Assembly: GCF_000719705.1 (NCBI RefSeq) | Contig: NZ_JOHO01000002.1 | Span: forward strand, 248,001 to 312,000 | Reading direction: 5' to 3' | Source: Streptomyces sp. NRRL S-350 | GTDB taxonomy: Bacteria; Actinomycetota; Actinomycetes; Streptomycetales; Streptomycetaceae | DNA: 64,000 nucleotides | Shown here: positions 8,142 to 16,877 of the stretch, one piece after another | Numbering within the stretch: position 1 is the stretch's first letter | How the letters are laid out: every line of letters begins with the position of its first letter | Made by a program: the position numbers and the translations under genes | Notes under the pieces: model-generated | What the model was told of the DNA's origin: nothing | Database searches by the model: none | The model's input: only the letters and a program-made list of their open reading frames with translations

Positions 8142-9427
8142 AGGTCCGCCTCGCCTACGGTGAGACCGGGCTCGACATCGACGTCGACCCGGCCGTCACC
8201 ACCGTCGTGGAGCCGCTGCACCACCCCGGCGCCGCCGACGAGAGTGCCGCCCTCAGGGACGCGCTGCGCCGCCCGGTCGCCGGCCCCCCGCTGCGCGAGC
8301 GGGTCAGGCCGGGGCAGACGGTGGCCATCTCCGCCTGCGACGGCACCCGGCCGCAGCCGCGCCGACTGATGATCCCGGCCGTCCTGGCCGAACTCGACGG
8401 GATCGTCCGGCCGGAGGACGTGGTGATCCTGGTGGCCACCGGCACGCACCGGGGCAACGACCCGGACGAGCTGCGGCGGATGTTCGGCGACGAGGTGGTC
8501 GACCGGATCCGGATCGTCAACCACGACGCGCGCGACGAGTCGCAGCTGGTGTGGATGGGCCACTGGGGCGACGGCGTGCCGGTCCGGCTCAACCGGGCCT
8601 GGGTCGAGGCGGACGTCAGGATCACCACCGGCTTCGTCGAACCGCACTTCTTCGCGGGCTTCTCCGGCGGCCCCAAGCTGGTGGCGCCGGGCCTGGCGGG
8701 GCTGGAGACGGTGCTCGTCCTGCACGACGCGAAGCGCATCGGCGACCCCCGGGCGACCTGGGGCACCACCCACGGCAACCCCGTCCACGACGACGTCCGC
8801 GCGATCGCGGAGGGCACCGGCGTCGACTTCGCACTCGACGTCGTCCTCAACCGCGACCACCGCATCGTGGAGGCCTTCGGCGGCGACCTGCCGGCGATGC
8901 ACGCGGCGGCCACCGCGGCCGCCCGCCGCCTCGCGATGCGGCCCGTCGACCACCGCTTCGACGTGGTGGTCACCACCAACGCCGGCCACCCCCTCGACCA
9001 GAACCTCTACCAGGCGGTCAAGGGCATGTCGGCCGCCCACACGGTGGTCCGGCCCGGCGGACTCGTGGTCTGCGCGGCCGAGTGCCGCGACGGCTTCCCC
9101 GACCACGGCTCCTACCGCGAGGTCCTGGCCTCCGCCGCCTCCCCGCAGGCCCTGCTCGCGGACATCGCGGCCAGGCCGGTGACGGTGCCCGACCAGTGGC
9201 AGGTGCAGGTCCAGGCGCGGATCCAGTCCTCCTGCCGGGTGGTGATGCACACCTCCCACCTCAGCGACGCCGAACTGGCGACCGCCCACCTGGAGCAGAC
9301 CGCCGACATCTCGGCGACGGTGGCCGAGGCGGTCGCCGCCGCCGGGCCGGACGCCCGGGTGTGCGTCCTGCCCGAGGGGCCCATGACGATCCCCTACCTG
9401 CGGGCCGGCCGGGAGACCGCGACCTGA
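8138..9427 (+). CDS. larA: LarA-family nickel-pincer-dependent 2-hydroxyacid racemase/epimerase
   Basis: A 429-residue LarA homologue. Catalytic positions known from Lactiplantibacillus LarA are all present with a constant offset of four: D68 and R71 (DGTR), H104 (ATGTHR), H170 (EPHFFAGF), K180 (GGPK, covalent attachment of the pincer nucleotide) and H196 (nickel ligand). Q292 and K295 lie in YQAVKGM. The reaction class is C2 inversion of a 2-hydroxy acid through hydride transfer to the nickel cofactor. The superfamily includes lactate, malate and phenyllactate racemases and gluconate epimerases, so the substrate is open. ATG 8138 overlaps the upstream stop and follows GGGGGAGGAG. Confidence 0.92.
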   Translation: MKVRLAYGETGLDIDVDPAVTTVVEPLHHPGAADESAALRDALRRPVAGPPLRERVRPGQTVAISACDGTRPQPRRLMIPAVLAELDGIVRPEDVVILVATGTHRGNDPDELRRMFGDEVVDRIRIVNHDARDESQLVWMGHWGDGVPVRLNRAWVEADVRITTGFVEPHFFAGFSGGPKLVAPGLAGLETVLVLHDAKRIGDPRATWGTTHGNPVHDDVRAIAEGTGVDFALDVVLNRDHRIVEAFGGDLPAMHAAATAAARRLAMRPVDHRFDVVVTTNAGHPLDQNLYQAVKGMSAAHTVVRPGGLVVCAAECRDGFPDHGSYREVLASAASPQALLADIAARPVTVPDQWQVQVQARIQSSCRVVMHTSHLSDAELATAHLEQTADISATVAEAVAAAGPDARVCVLPEGPMTIPYLRAGRETAT

Positions 9428-9525
9428 CCCGCGCCCCTGACCGGCACCCGACCCGCGCCCGGCGCCCGGCCGCCCACCGCCGCCCCCGGCCCCGCCCGGC
9501 AGCCCCCCGTGAGGAGCAGAGCCGC

Positions 9526-10266
9526 ATGGATCCCACCCGCCCGGACCCCTCGCCCAGGGATCCCGTCCCCCCGGAACCCGTCCCCGCGGACCCGACCCGC
9601 GTCCACGACCTCGGCTTCGCCCAGGTGGACATCGGCCGCGAACAGCGGCAGGGCCTGCCCGAGGCCGTGTACGGGCCCGGCAAGACGCCCGACCAGATCC
9701 GCACCATCGCCGCCGAACTGCTGCGCGCCAACTCCGGTCCCGTCCTGGTCACCCGGGTGGGCGCCGAGACCGCCGCCGACGTGCTCGGCCACCTGCCCGG
9801 AGGCTCCTACGACGCCACGGCCGGCCTGCTGGTCTGGCGCCCCGCCGAGCCGAACGGCTTCGCCCTGACCGTGGTCTCCGCCGGGACCTCCGACTGGCCG
9901 GTGGCCGCGGAGGCCGCCGCCGTGGCCGGGGCCGTCGGGCTGGAGGTCACCACCGTGCACGACGTCGGCGTGGCCGGGCTGCAGCGGGTCCTCCGCGTCC
10001 GGGACCAGCTCCGGGAGAGCGACGCGGTCGTCGTGGTGGCGGGCATGGAGGGCGCCCTGGCCAGCGTCGTCGGCGGCCTGGTCGGCTGCCCGGTGATCGC
10101 CGTGCCGGTCTCGACGGGGTACGGCGCGTCCTTCGCCGGCGTGACCGCCCTGCTGGCCATGCACGCCTCCTGCGCGGCCGGCATCACCGTGGTCAACATC
10201 GACTCGGGCTTCGGCGCGGCGATGGCCGCGTACCGCCTCTCCCGGGTGGGGAGCCGACGCCCGTGA
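9526..10266 (+). CDS. larB: LarB, nicotinic acid adenine dinucleotide carboxylase/hydrolase
   Basis: A 246-residue first enzyme of nickel-pincer nucleotide biosynthesis. It carboxylates the pyridinium ring of NaAD and releases AMP. The PurE-like fold is recognisable (SAGTSDWPVAAEAA, VVVVAGMEGALASVVGG, GYGASFAG), and Cys216 near the C-terminus occupies the position of the cysteine that attacks NaAD. The N-terminal 25 residues are a Pro/Asp-rich extension. ATG 9526 follows GTGAGGAGCAGAG. Its stop overlaps the larC start (GTGA), and 98 bases separate it from larA with no obvious promoter. Confidence 0.92.
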   Translation: MDPTRPDPSPRDPVPPEPVPADPTRVHDLGFAQVDIGREQRQGLPEAVYGPGKTPDQIRTIAAELLRANSGPVLVTRVGAETAADVLGHLPGGSYDATAGLLVWRPAEPNGFALTVVSAGTSDWPVAAEAAAVAGAVGLEVTTVHDVGVAGLQRVLRVRDQLRESDAVVVVAGMEGALASVVGGLVGCPVIAVPVSTGYGASFAGVTALLAMHASCAAGITVVNIDSGFGAAMAAYRLSRVGSRRP

Positions 10267-11459
10267 TCTGCTGGATCAACCCGTTCACCGGCATCGCGGG
10301 CGACATGCTCCTCGGCGCCCTGCTCGACGCCGGGGCACCGCTGGACGAGGTGCGCGCCTCGATCACCGCGACCGGCCTCACCGGCTGGGAACTCGACGCC
10401 GAGCGGGTGAGCGCGCACGGCCTGGCCGCGACCGCCGCCCGGGTACGGGTCACCGACACCGCCACCGAGCGCAAGGCCGCCGAACTCCTGGAACTGGCCG
10501 CCGCGGCCCGCCCCGAGCCCGTGGCCGCGCTCGGCACCGCGGCGCTCACCGCGATCGCCCGCGCCGAAGGCCGCCTGCACGGCACCGACCCCGCCGACGT
10601 GCACCTGCACGAACTCGGCGGCCACGACGCCCTGGTGGACATCGTCGGCGTCGCCGCCGCCCTGCACGCCCTCGGCGTCACGGACGTGGTCTGCGCACCC
10701 CTGCCGCTCGGCACCGGCCGGGTCCGGGCCGGGCACGGACTGCTGCCCTGCCCGGCCCCCGCGACCCTGGCACTCCTCGAAGGCGCCGCGGTGACCGGCA
10801 CCGACCTGCGCGGGGAGACCGTCACACCGACCGGTGCGGCACTGCTCCGGGCCGCCGGCACCCGCTACGGCCCGCCGCCGCCCATGACCCCCGTGGCGAC
10901 GGGCTACGGCGCCGGCACGCGCACGCTCGCCGACCGGCCGAACGTCGTGGCCGTCACCCTGGGCCGCCCGCTGCCCCCGCCGCCGGACGCGGACCCGGCG
11001 GTCGAGACCGTCGTCACCCTGGAGACCAACCTCGACGACGTCACGGGCGAGACCATCGCCCACACCATCGTGCGGGCCCTCGCGGAAGGCGCGCTCGACG
11101 CCTGGACGACGGCGGCCGTGATGAAGAAGGGCCGGCCCGCGCAGGTGCTGCACGTCCTGGCCCGACCGGAGGCCGTCGACCGGCTCCGCGCCGTGGTGCT
11201 CACCGAGACGGGGACGCTCGGCGTCCGCCAGACCGTCCAGACCCGCGTCGCCGTGCCCCGGCGGATCCACACCGTCGAGGTCGGGGGCCTGGCCGTCCGG
11301 GTCAAGCAGGGCCCCTTCGGCTCCAAGACCGAGCACGACGACGCCGCGGCCGTGGCCGGCCGCACCGGCCTGCCCCTGCGCGTCGTCGCCGAGCGGGCGC
11401 GGCGGCTGGCCGAGGCGGAGCACCCCGACGCTTCGACGCAGGAAGGCGGCACACCGTGA
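10263..11459 (+). CDS. larC: LarC, CTP-dependent nickel insertase (cyclometallase)
   Basis: A 398-residue protein that inserts nickel into the pincer bis-thioacid nucleotide. It starts with the family signature MICWINPFTGIAGDM and carries the internal HxHELGGHDALVDIVG block and VETNLDDVTGE. It is one continuous frame, unlike lactobacilli, where larC is split and read through by frameshifting. GTG overlaps at both ends couple it to larB and larE. Confidence 0.93.
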   Translation: MICWINPFTGIAGDMLLGALLDAGAPLDEVRASITATGLTGWELDAERVSAHGLAATAARVRVTDTATERKAAELLELAAAARPEPVAALGTAALTAIARAEGRLHGTDPADVHLHELGGHDALVDIVGVAAALHALGVTDVVCAPLPLGTGRVRAGHGLLPCPAPATLALLEGAAVTGTDLRGETVTPTGAALLRAAGTRYGPPPPMTPVATGYGAGTRTLADRPNVVAVTLGRPLPPPPDADPAVETVVTLETNLDDVTGETIAHTIVRALAEGALDAWTTAAVMKKGRPAQVLHVLARPEAVDRLRAVVLTETGTLGVRQTVQTRVAVPRRIHTVEVGGLAVRVKQGPFGSKTEHDDAAAVAGRTGLPLRVVAERARRLAEAEHPDASTQEGGTP

Positions 11460-12319
11460 ACGGCGGACCGGGGACGGACGACCGGAGCCCGGAGCAGGCC
11501 GACGCCCTGCTGGCGGCCGTACGCGCGCTCGGCCCCCTCGCCGTCGCCTACTCCGGCGGCGTGGACTCCGCCCTCGTGCTGGCGGCCGGCGTGCGCGCGC
11601 TGGGGCCCGACGGCGTGCTCGCCGTGACGGCGGTCTCGGCGAGCCTCGCCTCCGGTGAACTCGACGCGGCCCGCGCCCTCGCCGACTCCCTCGGCGTGGC
11701 GCACCTGGCGCCCCGCACCGACGAGTTGAACCGCCCCGGCTACCGGGCCAACGGCCGGGACCGCTGCTACTTCTGCAAGTCCGAGGTCCTCGACACCATC
11801 GCCGCCGTCGCCCGCGAGCACGGCTTCCACCGGCTCGCCACCGGCACCAACGCCGACGACGCGGCCGACCCCTTCCGGCCGGGCATCCGGGCCGGGCACG
11901 AGCGGGACGTCCGCACGCCGCTGCGGGACACCGGCCTCGGCAAGGCGGACGTACGGGCCGTCAGCCGGCTGTGGGCGCTGCCGACCTGGGACAAGCCGGC
12001 CACGCCCTGCCTGGCCAGCCGGATCCGTTACGGCATCCCCGTCACCGGCCACCGGCTGGCCCGCGTCGACCGGGCCGAGACGGCGGTGCGCCGGGCGCTC
12101 GACCGGGCCGGACTGCGGTCCGGGCAGCTGCGGGTGCGCGACCTCGGCGACCGCGTCCGCATCGAACTCGACGCCGAACTGGTGGCCGCGGCGGCCCGGC
12201 TCACCTCCCTGGCGGACGCCGTGGCCGAGGCCGGTTTCGCCGCGACGCCCGTCGTGATCGACGGCTTCGCCTCCGGCCGGCTCAACCACGAGCCGCGCCC
12301 CGCCACCGGGGAGGGCTGA
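11456..12319 (+). CDS. larE: LarE, ATP-dependent sulfur transferase of the pincer cofactor
   Basis: A 287-residue PP-loop enzyme that converts the two carboxylates of the LarB product to thiocarboxylates. The ATP pyrophosphatase loop SGGVDSAL lies at residues 33-40. Cysteines occur at 104 and 107 (RCYFCK) and 185 (ATPCLASR). Single-cysteine LarE proteins sacrifice their own sulfur, whereas three-cysteine members bind a [4Fe-4S] cluster and can be catalytic; this one has the three-cysteine pattern. The GTG start is coupled to larC. It completes the minimal cofactor set B-C-E beside the apoenzyme gene. Confidence 0.92.
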   Translation: MNGGPGTDDRSPEQADALLAAVRALGPLAVAYSGGVDSALVLAAGVRALGPDGVLAVTAVSASLASGELDAARALADSLGVAHLAPRTDELNRPGYRANGRDRCYFCKSEVLDTIAAVAREHGFHRLATGTNADDAADPFRPGIRAGHERDVRTPLRDTGLGKADVRAVSRLWALPTWDKPATPCLASRIRYGIPVTGHRLARVDRAETAVRRALDRAGLRSGQLRVRDLGDRVRIELDAELVAAAARLTSLADAVAEAGFAATPVVIDGFASGRLNHEPRPATGEG

Positions 12320-12455
12320 CATGCCGCCCGCCCCTCCCGGACGACGCCCGCCCGGGCACCGACCGGACGACCGCCCGTACCGCCCGCTGACCGCCTTCTT
12401 CCGGCCCCCGCCCCCCGGAGCCGGGCCCCGCGACCCCCGCGATCGGAGCGACGCC

Positions 12456-14873
12456 ATGCCGAGGCAGACCCACCGGCCCGCCGAGGAAACGCTCTGGTAC
12501 CGGCGCCCCGCCGACGGCTTCCTGGAGGCGCTGCCGCTCGGCAACGGGCGGTTCGGCGCCATGGCGTACGGCGGTGTCCGCACCGAGCGGATCGAGCTCA
12601 ACGCCGACACGCTGTGGTCCGGCGGGCCCGGCCCGCACGACCGCGCGGGCGCCGCCGAGCACCTGCCCGCCCTGCGAACGGCGGTGCTGCGCGACCGCGA
12701 CCACGCCCGGGCCCACGCGATCGCCGCCACCCACTTCTCCGGCCCCGACGCCGAGGCGTACCAGCCGCTTGCCACCCTGCTGCTCACCTTCCCCCCGGGC
12801 GCGGCGGACGACCCCGCCGACTACCGGCGCGCGCTGGACCTCGACGAGGCCGTGCACACCGTGGAGTTCACGGCCGGCGCAGTGCGCCACCGGCGCGAGA
12901 GCTTCGTCTCCGCCCCGGCGGGCGTGCTGGTCGTCCGCCTCCGTACGGACACCCCCGGCGCCCTCTCCTTCCGCGCGAGCCTGACGACCCCCCACCCCGC
13001 CGCACGCCCCGAACTCGACCCCGCGACCGGCACCCTGTCGGTCCGCGGCCGCGCCCCCGCCCGCCTCCCGCGCCGGGCGGGCGAGCCCGTGACGTACCGG
13101 ACGGACCAGGGCACGGGCTTCGCGGCCGCGCTGCGCGTGCGCACCGCCGACGGACGCGTCGGCGGCGACGACGGCGCGATCGACGTCACCGCCGCCGACG
13201 AGGCGGTCCTGCTGATCGCCGTCGGCACCGGCTACCGGGACTGGCGACAGCGGCCCGACGGCCCCGAGGCGGCACTCGCCGAGGCGCACCGGTGGCTGGA
13301 CGGAGCCGACGGGCAGGACTTCGACACCCTGCGGGCCGCCCACACGGCCGACCACCGGCGGCTCTTCGGCGCGGCCGCCCTCCGGCTCCACGGACCGGCG
13401 GAGGCGGCCCGGCGGCCGACCGGCGAACGCCTCGCCGCCGCGAACGCGGGCGCCGAGGACCCGGGCCTCGCCGCCCTGCTCTTCGCCTACGGCCGCTACC
13501 TGCTGATCGCCTCCTCGCGGCCCGGCACCCAGCCCGCGAACCTCCAGGGGATCTGGAACAACGACGTCACCCCGCCCTGGAACTCCGACTGGACGTCGAA
13601 CATCAACCTCCAGATGAACTACTGGCCCGCCGAGACCACCGGCCTGGCCGAGTGCCACCAGCCCCTGCTCGACCTCGTCGCCGACCTCGCCGAGGCGGGG
13701 CGATCCACCGCACGGGCCCACTACGGCGCCCCGGGCTGGTGCTGCCACCACAACGTCGACATCTGGCGAGCCACCGGCCCCGTCTCGGGCGACCCGGTCT
13801 GGGCGCACTGGCCGATGGCGGGCCCGTGGCTGGCCGCCCACCTGTGGGACCACCACCTCTTCCACGGCGACCGCGCCCACCTCGCCGACCGCGTCTACCC
13901 GGTCATGCGCGAGGCCGCCCGGTTCCTCACCCACCTCCTGGCCGAGGCCCCCGACGGCACCCTGGTGACCTGCCCGTCCACCTCCCCCGAGCACCACTTC
14001 CGGCTCCCCGACGGCACCCTGGCCGCCGTCGACGCCGGCTGCACCCTGGACCACTGGCTCGCCGCCGAACTCCTCGACAACACCGTCGCCGCCGCCCGGG
14101 AACTCGGGGTCGACCACGAGTGGGCCGCCGAACTCACGGCCGTCCGCGCCCGGCTCCGGCGCCCGTCCCTCGCCGCCGACGGGCGCCTGCTGGAATGGCG
14201 GGACGACCTCCCCGAGGAGGACCCGGGCCACCGCCACCTCTCCCACCTCTACGGCCTCTACCCGGGCAGCGCCGTCGACCCGCTCGGCGACGACACCCTG
14301 CTGGACCCGGCCCGCCGCGCCCTGGACCGCCGGCTGGCACACGGCGGCGGAGGCACCGGCTGGAGCCTCGCCTGGGTCGCCGCGCTCGCCGCGCGCCTCG
14401 GCGACGGAGCCCTCGCCGGACAGGCCGTGCAGCGCCTGCTCGAAACCTCGATCGCGCCCAACCTGCTCGACCTGCACCCGCCGCAGCTCTTCCAGATCGA
14501 CGGCAACTTCGGCATCACCGCCGCCATCGCCGAAACGCTGCTGCAGAGCCACAACGGCGTCCTGCGGCTGCTGCCCGCACTGCCGCCGTCCTGGCCGGGT
14601 GGCGACGTGCGCGGCCTGCGCGCGCGGGGCGGCCTCACCGTCGGCCTCAGCTGGCGCCGGGGCGTGCTGACCGGAGCCGAACTGCGGGCCGCCCGGGACA
14701 CCCTGATCGACCTCCACCTGCCCGAGCGCGGGGGCCACCCCGTCCTCACCGACCAGGCGGGCAGGCTGGTCGCGGCCGCCCTGGCGCCCGGGGACGGGCG
14801 GCGGCTCCGCGCGCGGCTCCGGGCGGGCAGCCGGTACCGGCTCTCCTACCCGGAGCCGGACGTCGGGCACTGA
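12456..14873 (+). CDS. Glycoside hydrolase family 95 (alpha-L-fucosidase/galactosidase type)
   Basis: An 805-residue cytoplasmic enzyme. The N-terminal beta-sandwich starts with FLEALPLGNGRFGAMAYGG and ELNADTLWSGGP. The (alpha/alpha)6 barrel holds the paired Asn region (GIWNNDVTPPWNSDWTSNINL), CPSTSPEHHF, and Asp682 in QIDGNFGIT, matching the catalytic Asp of characterised GH95 fucosidases. No signal peptide is seen. ATG 12456 follows CGGAGCGACG and precedes the first conserved residues. An earlier in-frame ATG at 12321, right after larE, would add 45 Pro/Arg-rich residues and cannot be excluded. GH95 also includes alpha-L-galactosidases. Its place behind the lactonase and lar genes suggests it supplies L-fucose to the pathway. 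Confidence 0.9.
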   Translation: MPRQTHRPAEETLWYRRPADGFLEALPLGNGRFGAMAYGGVRTERIELNADTLWSGGPGPHDRAGAAEHLPALRTAVLRDRDHARAHAIAATHFSGPDAEAYQPLATLLLTFPPGAADDPADYRRALDLDEAVHTVEFTAGAVRHRRESFVSAPAGVLVVRLRTDTPGALSFRASLTTPHPAARPELDPATGTLSVRGRAPARLPRRAGEPVTYRTDQGTGFAAALRVRTADGRVGGDDGAIDVTAADEAVLLIAVGTGYRDWRQRPDGPEAALAEAHRWLDGADGQDFDTLRAAHTADHRRLFGAAALRLHGPAEAARRPTGERLAAANAGAEDPGLAALLFAYGRYLLIASSRPGTQPANLQGIWNNDVTPPWNSDWTSNINLQMNYWPAETTGLAECHQPLLDLVADLAEAGRSTARAHYGAPGWCCHHNVDIWRATGPVSGDPVWAHWPMAGPWLAAHLWDHHLFHGDRAHLADRVYPVMREAARFLTHLLAEAPDGTLVTCPSTSPEHHFRLPDGTLAAVDAGCTLDHWLAAELLDNTVAAARELGVDHEWAAELTAVRARLRRPSLAADGRLLEWRDDLPEEDPGHRHLSHLYGLYPGSAVDPLGDDTLLDPARRALDRRLAHGGGGTGWSLAWVAALAARLGDGALAGQAVQRLLETSIAPNLLDLHPPQLFQIDGNFGITAAIAETLLQSHNGVLRLLPALPPSWPGGDVRGLRARGGLTVGLSWRRGVLTGAELRAARDTLIDLHLPERGGHPVLTDQAGRLVAAALAPGDGRRLRARLRAGSRYRLSYPEPDVGH

Positions 14874-14885
14874 ACGCGACGCCGG

Positions 14886-14920
14886 GCCGCCAGGCGCCGC
14901 GCTACGGCCTGCCTGGCGGC
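14886..14920. terminator. Hairpin between convergent GH95 and usp genes
   Basis: A perfect 10-base inverted repeat, GCCGCCAGGC and GCCTGGCGGC, lies with a 15-base loop. It begins 13 bases after the GH95 stop and overlaps the last codons of the reverse-strand universal stress gene, so it could end the forward transcript. Confidence 0.5.
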
Positions 14921-15396
14921 GGCGGGGGAGGCAGCGTCGCGGTGTCGGGCGCCGGTTCCGGCCAGACCAGCAGCACCGGGCAGGGTGCGTGGTCGACGAC
15001 GAAACGGGTCGCCGGGCCGAGGCTGTGCGGTCCGAGCCGGGTGCGGTCGCCGTCGCGGGCGAGGACGAGGAGTTCGGCGCCGTCGGCCGCCGCGACGACC
15101 TCGCGTTCGACGCGGCCGGCGCGCTCCACGTGGGTGCAGGGCCGCCCGAGGCGCTCGGCCGCGGCCCGGAGGAGGTCCCGGGCCGAGGTCGCCGCCAGGG
15201 CCTCCACCCGCGTGCCGGGATCGCGCTCGCGGTGGCCGCGTCCGAGCAGTCCGGCGAACGCGCCGTGCGCGGCGCCGGGCACGTCCTGGCCGCTGACGTG
15301 GAGCAGGACGATCTCCGCCCCCTGCGGTGCGTGCGCGCGGGCGGCGTCGACACAGGCGGGCCAGGTGCCTTCGGTGATCCAGACGACGACGGTCAC
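14902..15396 (-). CDS. Universal stress protein (UspA domain)
   Basis: A 164-residue single Usp domain. The start TVVVWITEGTW..CVDAARAHA, the strand EIVLLHVSGQD and the end FVVDHAPCPVLLVW match the alpha/beta fold. The usual ATP-binding G-x2-G-x9-G(S/T) motif is weak (ARDGDRTRLGPHSLGPAT), so nucleotide binding is uncertain. A proline-rich tail ends the protein. The GTG start at 15396 is preceded by GAGGAGGACGAGG. It follows the SLC13-type transporter on the same strand with about 61 bases between them, probably as one transcript. Confidence 0.85.
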   Translation of the reverse strand: MTVVVWITEGTWPACVDAARAHAPQGAEIVLLHVSGQDVPGAAHGAFAGLLGRGHRERDPGTRVEALAATSARDLLRAAAERLGRPCTHVERAGRVEREVVAAADGAELLVLARDGDRTRLGPHSLGPATRFVVDHAPCPVLLVWPEPAPDTATLPPPPPPGRP

Positions 15397-15461
15397 GGCC
15401 TCGTCCTCCTCGCCGGCGTGCCCGTCGGCCTGCTCCGCTTCGTCCGCTTCATCCGCTTCAT
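15393..15461 (-). CDS. Possible 22-residue basic micro-ORF between transporter and usp
   Basis: An ATG overlaps the transporter stop (ATGA) and opens a 22-codon frame starting MKRMKRTKRSRP. Its TGA overlaps the GTG start of the usp gene, so both junctions have the geometry of translational coupling. Half the residues are Lys or Arg. The first 27 bases are a 9-base tandem repeat (GATGAAGCG-like). GGAGG lies immediately next to the ATG, too close for normal initiation, so reinitiation would be needed. It may equally be spacer. Confidence 0.25.
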   Translation of the reverse strand: MKRMKRTKRSRPTGTPARRTRP

Positions 15462-16714
15462 CCTCCGATGATCTGCAGTGATCCCCACAGCGCCACCACC
15501 GCCACGGCCAGGGCGGCCGGTACGACGAGCAGACCGAGGCGGGTGAACTCGCCCAGCCCGATGTCGGTGTCGTGCTCCCGGACGATGCGCCGCCACAGCA
15601 GCGTGGCCAGGGAGCCGGCGTAGGTGAGGTTGGGGCCGATGTTCACCCCGAGCAGCACCGCCAGCACCGCGCCCGCGCCGGACGGCACGGCCAGTGGCAG
15701 CAGGACCAGGGTGGCGGGCAGGTTGTTGATGACGTTCGCCAGGACCGCCGCCACCGCCGCCGCGCCGAGCAGCGCCGGCAGCGACGTGCCGTGCGGGACG
15801 AGGTGCCCGAGCGCGGAGGACAGGCCGTTGTCGACGACGGCCCGGACCACGATGCCCAGCGCCAGCACGAACGCCAGGAACGGCACGGCGGCCGCGCGCA
15901 CGATCGCCACCGGCGTGGTGCTGCGCCGCACCAGGGCCCGGACGGCGAGCACCAGCGCGCCGGCCAGGGCCGCCCACGCCGGATCGATCCCGACGATCGA
16001 CGTCAGGACGAACCCGGCGAGCGTGCAGCCCACGGTGACGAGGGCGAAGAGCGGCATCTGCGGCGCCGCGGTGTCGGCCGCGGGCGGGGCACCGGCCACC
16101 AGGTCGGCGGCGAAGAAGCGGCGCAGCACCACGTACTCGACGGCGATGGCCGCCAGCCACGGCAGCGCCATCAGCGCGGCGAACCGGGTGAAGCTCAGCC
16201 CGCTGGCGGCGAAGGCCAGCAGGTTGGTGAGGTTCGAGACCGGCAGCAGCAGCGACGCCGTGTTCGACAGGTGCGTGCAGGCGTAGACGTGCGGCTTGGG
16301 CCGGGCCCCGAGGCGGGCCGCGGTGACGAACACCACCGGGGTGAGCAGCACCACGGTCGCGTCCAGGCTGAGCACGGCCGTCACCACCGAGGCGACCACG
16401 AACACCTGCACCAGCAGCCGCCGGGGGCTGCCCGCGGACGTACGGGCCATCCACGCCCCGCAGGCGCGGAACAGGCCCTCGTCGTCGCACAGCTGCGCCA
16501 GCACCAGGACGGCGGCGAGGAACCCGATCACCGGCCCCAGCCGCTCCGCCTCGGCCAGCGCGTGCGACGGCGGGATCGCGCCGACACCCACCACCAACGC
16601 GGCCGCCGGGACCGCGACCACGGCCTCCGGCCAGCCCCACGGCCGCACCACCGCGCAGACCAGCACGAGGACGAGCAGCCCGATGGACAGTGCTTCCGCG
16701 AACGACGTACTCAG
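15458..16714 (-). CDS. SLC13/ArsB-type ion or dicarboxylate permease with probable CTG start
   Basis: A 418-residue membrane protein with about eleven hydrophobic segments. Two repeat halves carry the family hallmarks: THLSNTASLLLPVSNLTNLLA in the first, and NVINNLPATLVLLPLA with LGVNIGPNLTYAGSLATLLW in the second. Such carriers move arsenite, anions or Na+/carboxylates; the substrate is unknown. The first conventional start (GTG 16666) would cut into transmembrane segment 1. A CTG at 16714 lies six bases behind a perfect AAGGAG and restores a complete first helix (AEALSIGLLVLVLV), so I chose it. It probably forms an operon with the downstream usp gene. Confidence 0.8.
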   Translation of the reverse strand: MSTSFAEALSIGLLVLVLVCAVVRPWGWPEAVVAVPAAALVVGVGAIPPSHALAEAERLGPVIGFLAAVLVLAQLCDDEGLFRACGAWMARTSAGSPRRLLVQVFVVASVVTAVLSLDATVVLLTPVVFVTAARLGARPKPHVYACTHLSNTASLLLPVSNLTNLLAFAASGLSFTRFAALMALPWLAAIAVEYVVLRRFFAADLVAGAPPAADTAAPQMPLFALVTVGCTLAGFVLTSIVGIDPAWAALAGALVLAVRALVRRSTTPVAIVRAAAVPFLAFVLALGIVVRAVVDNGLSSALGHLVPHGTSLPALLGAAAVAAVLANVINNLPATLVLLPLAVPSGAGAVLAVLLGVNIGPNLTYAGSLATLLWRRIVREHDTDIGLGEFTRLGLLVVPAALAVAVVALWGSLQIIGG

Positions 16715-16877
16715 GGTCTGCTCCTTGCAGGCGACGGTTTCAGCACACCCGACCGGACCGGAACCGCCTGGTCACGGTGCATCGGTGCAGCCCAACGGTA
16801 CGCGCTGCGACCGAAGACCTCCTCCCCGGCGCTGACGCCGTGCAAGTTCCCCGGGTCCGGGGCCCGCATTCCTCCGC

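Noticed and set aside
12282..15353. Very long reverse frame across the GH95 gene
   Set aside because: Covers a strong GH95 gene and half of usp in another frame; it has no recognisable motifs.
16727..16877. Possible riboswitch upstream of the SLC13/ArsB-type permease
   Set aside because: I compared it by eye with c-di-AMP, Mn and Mg riboswitch consensus features and found no match; only a small TGCA hairpin is visible.
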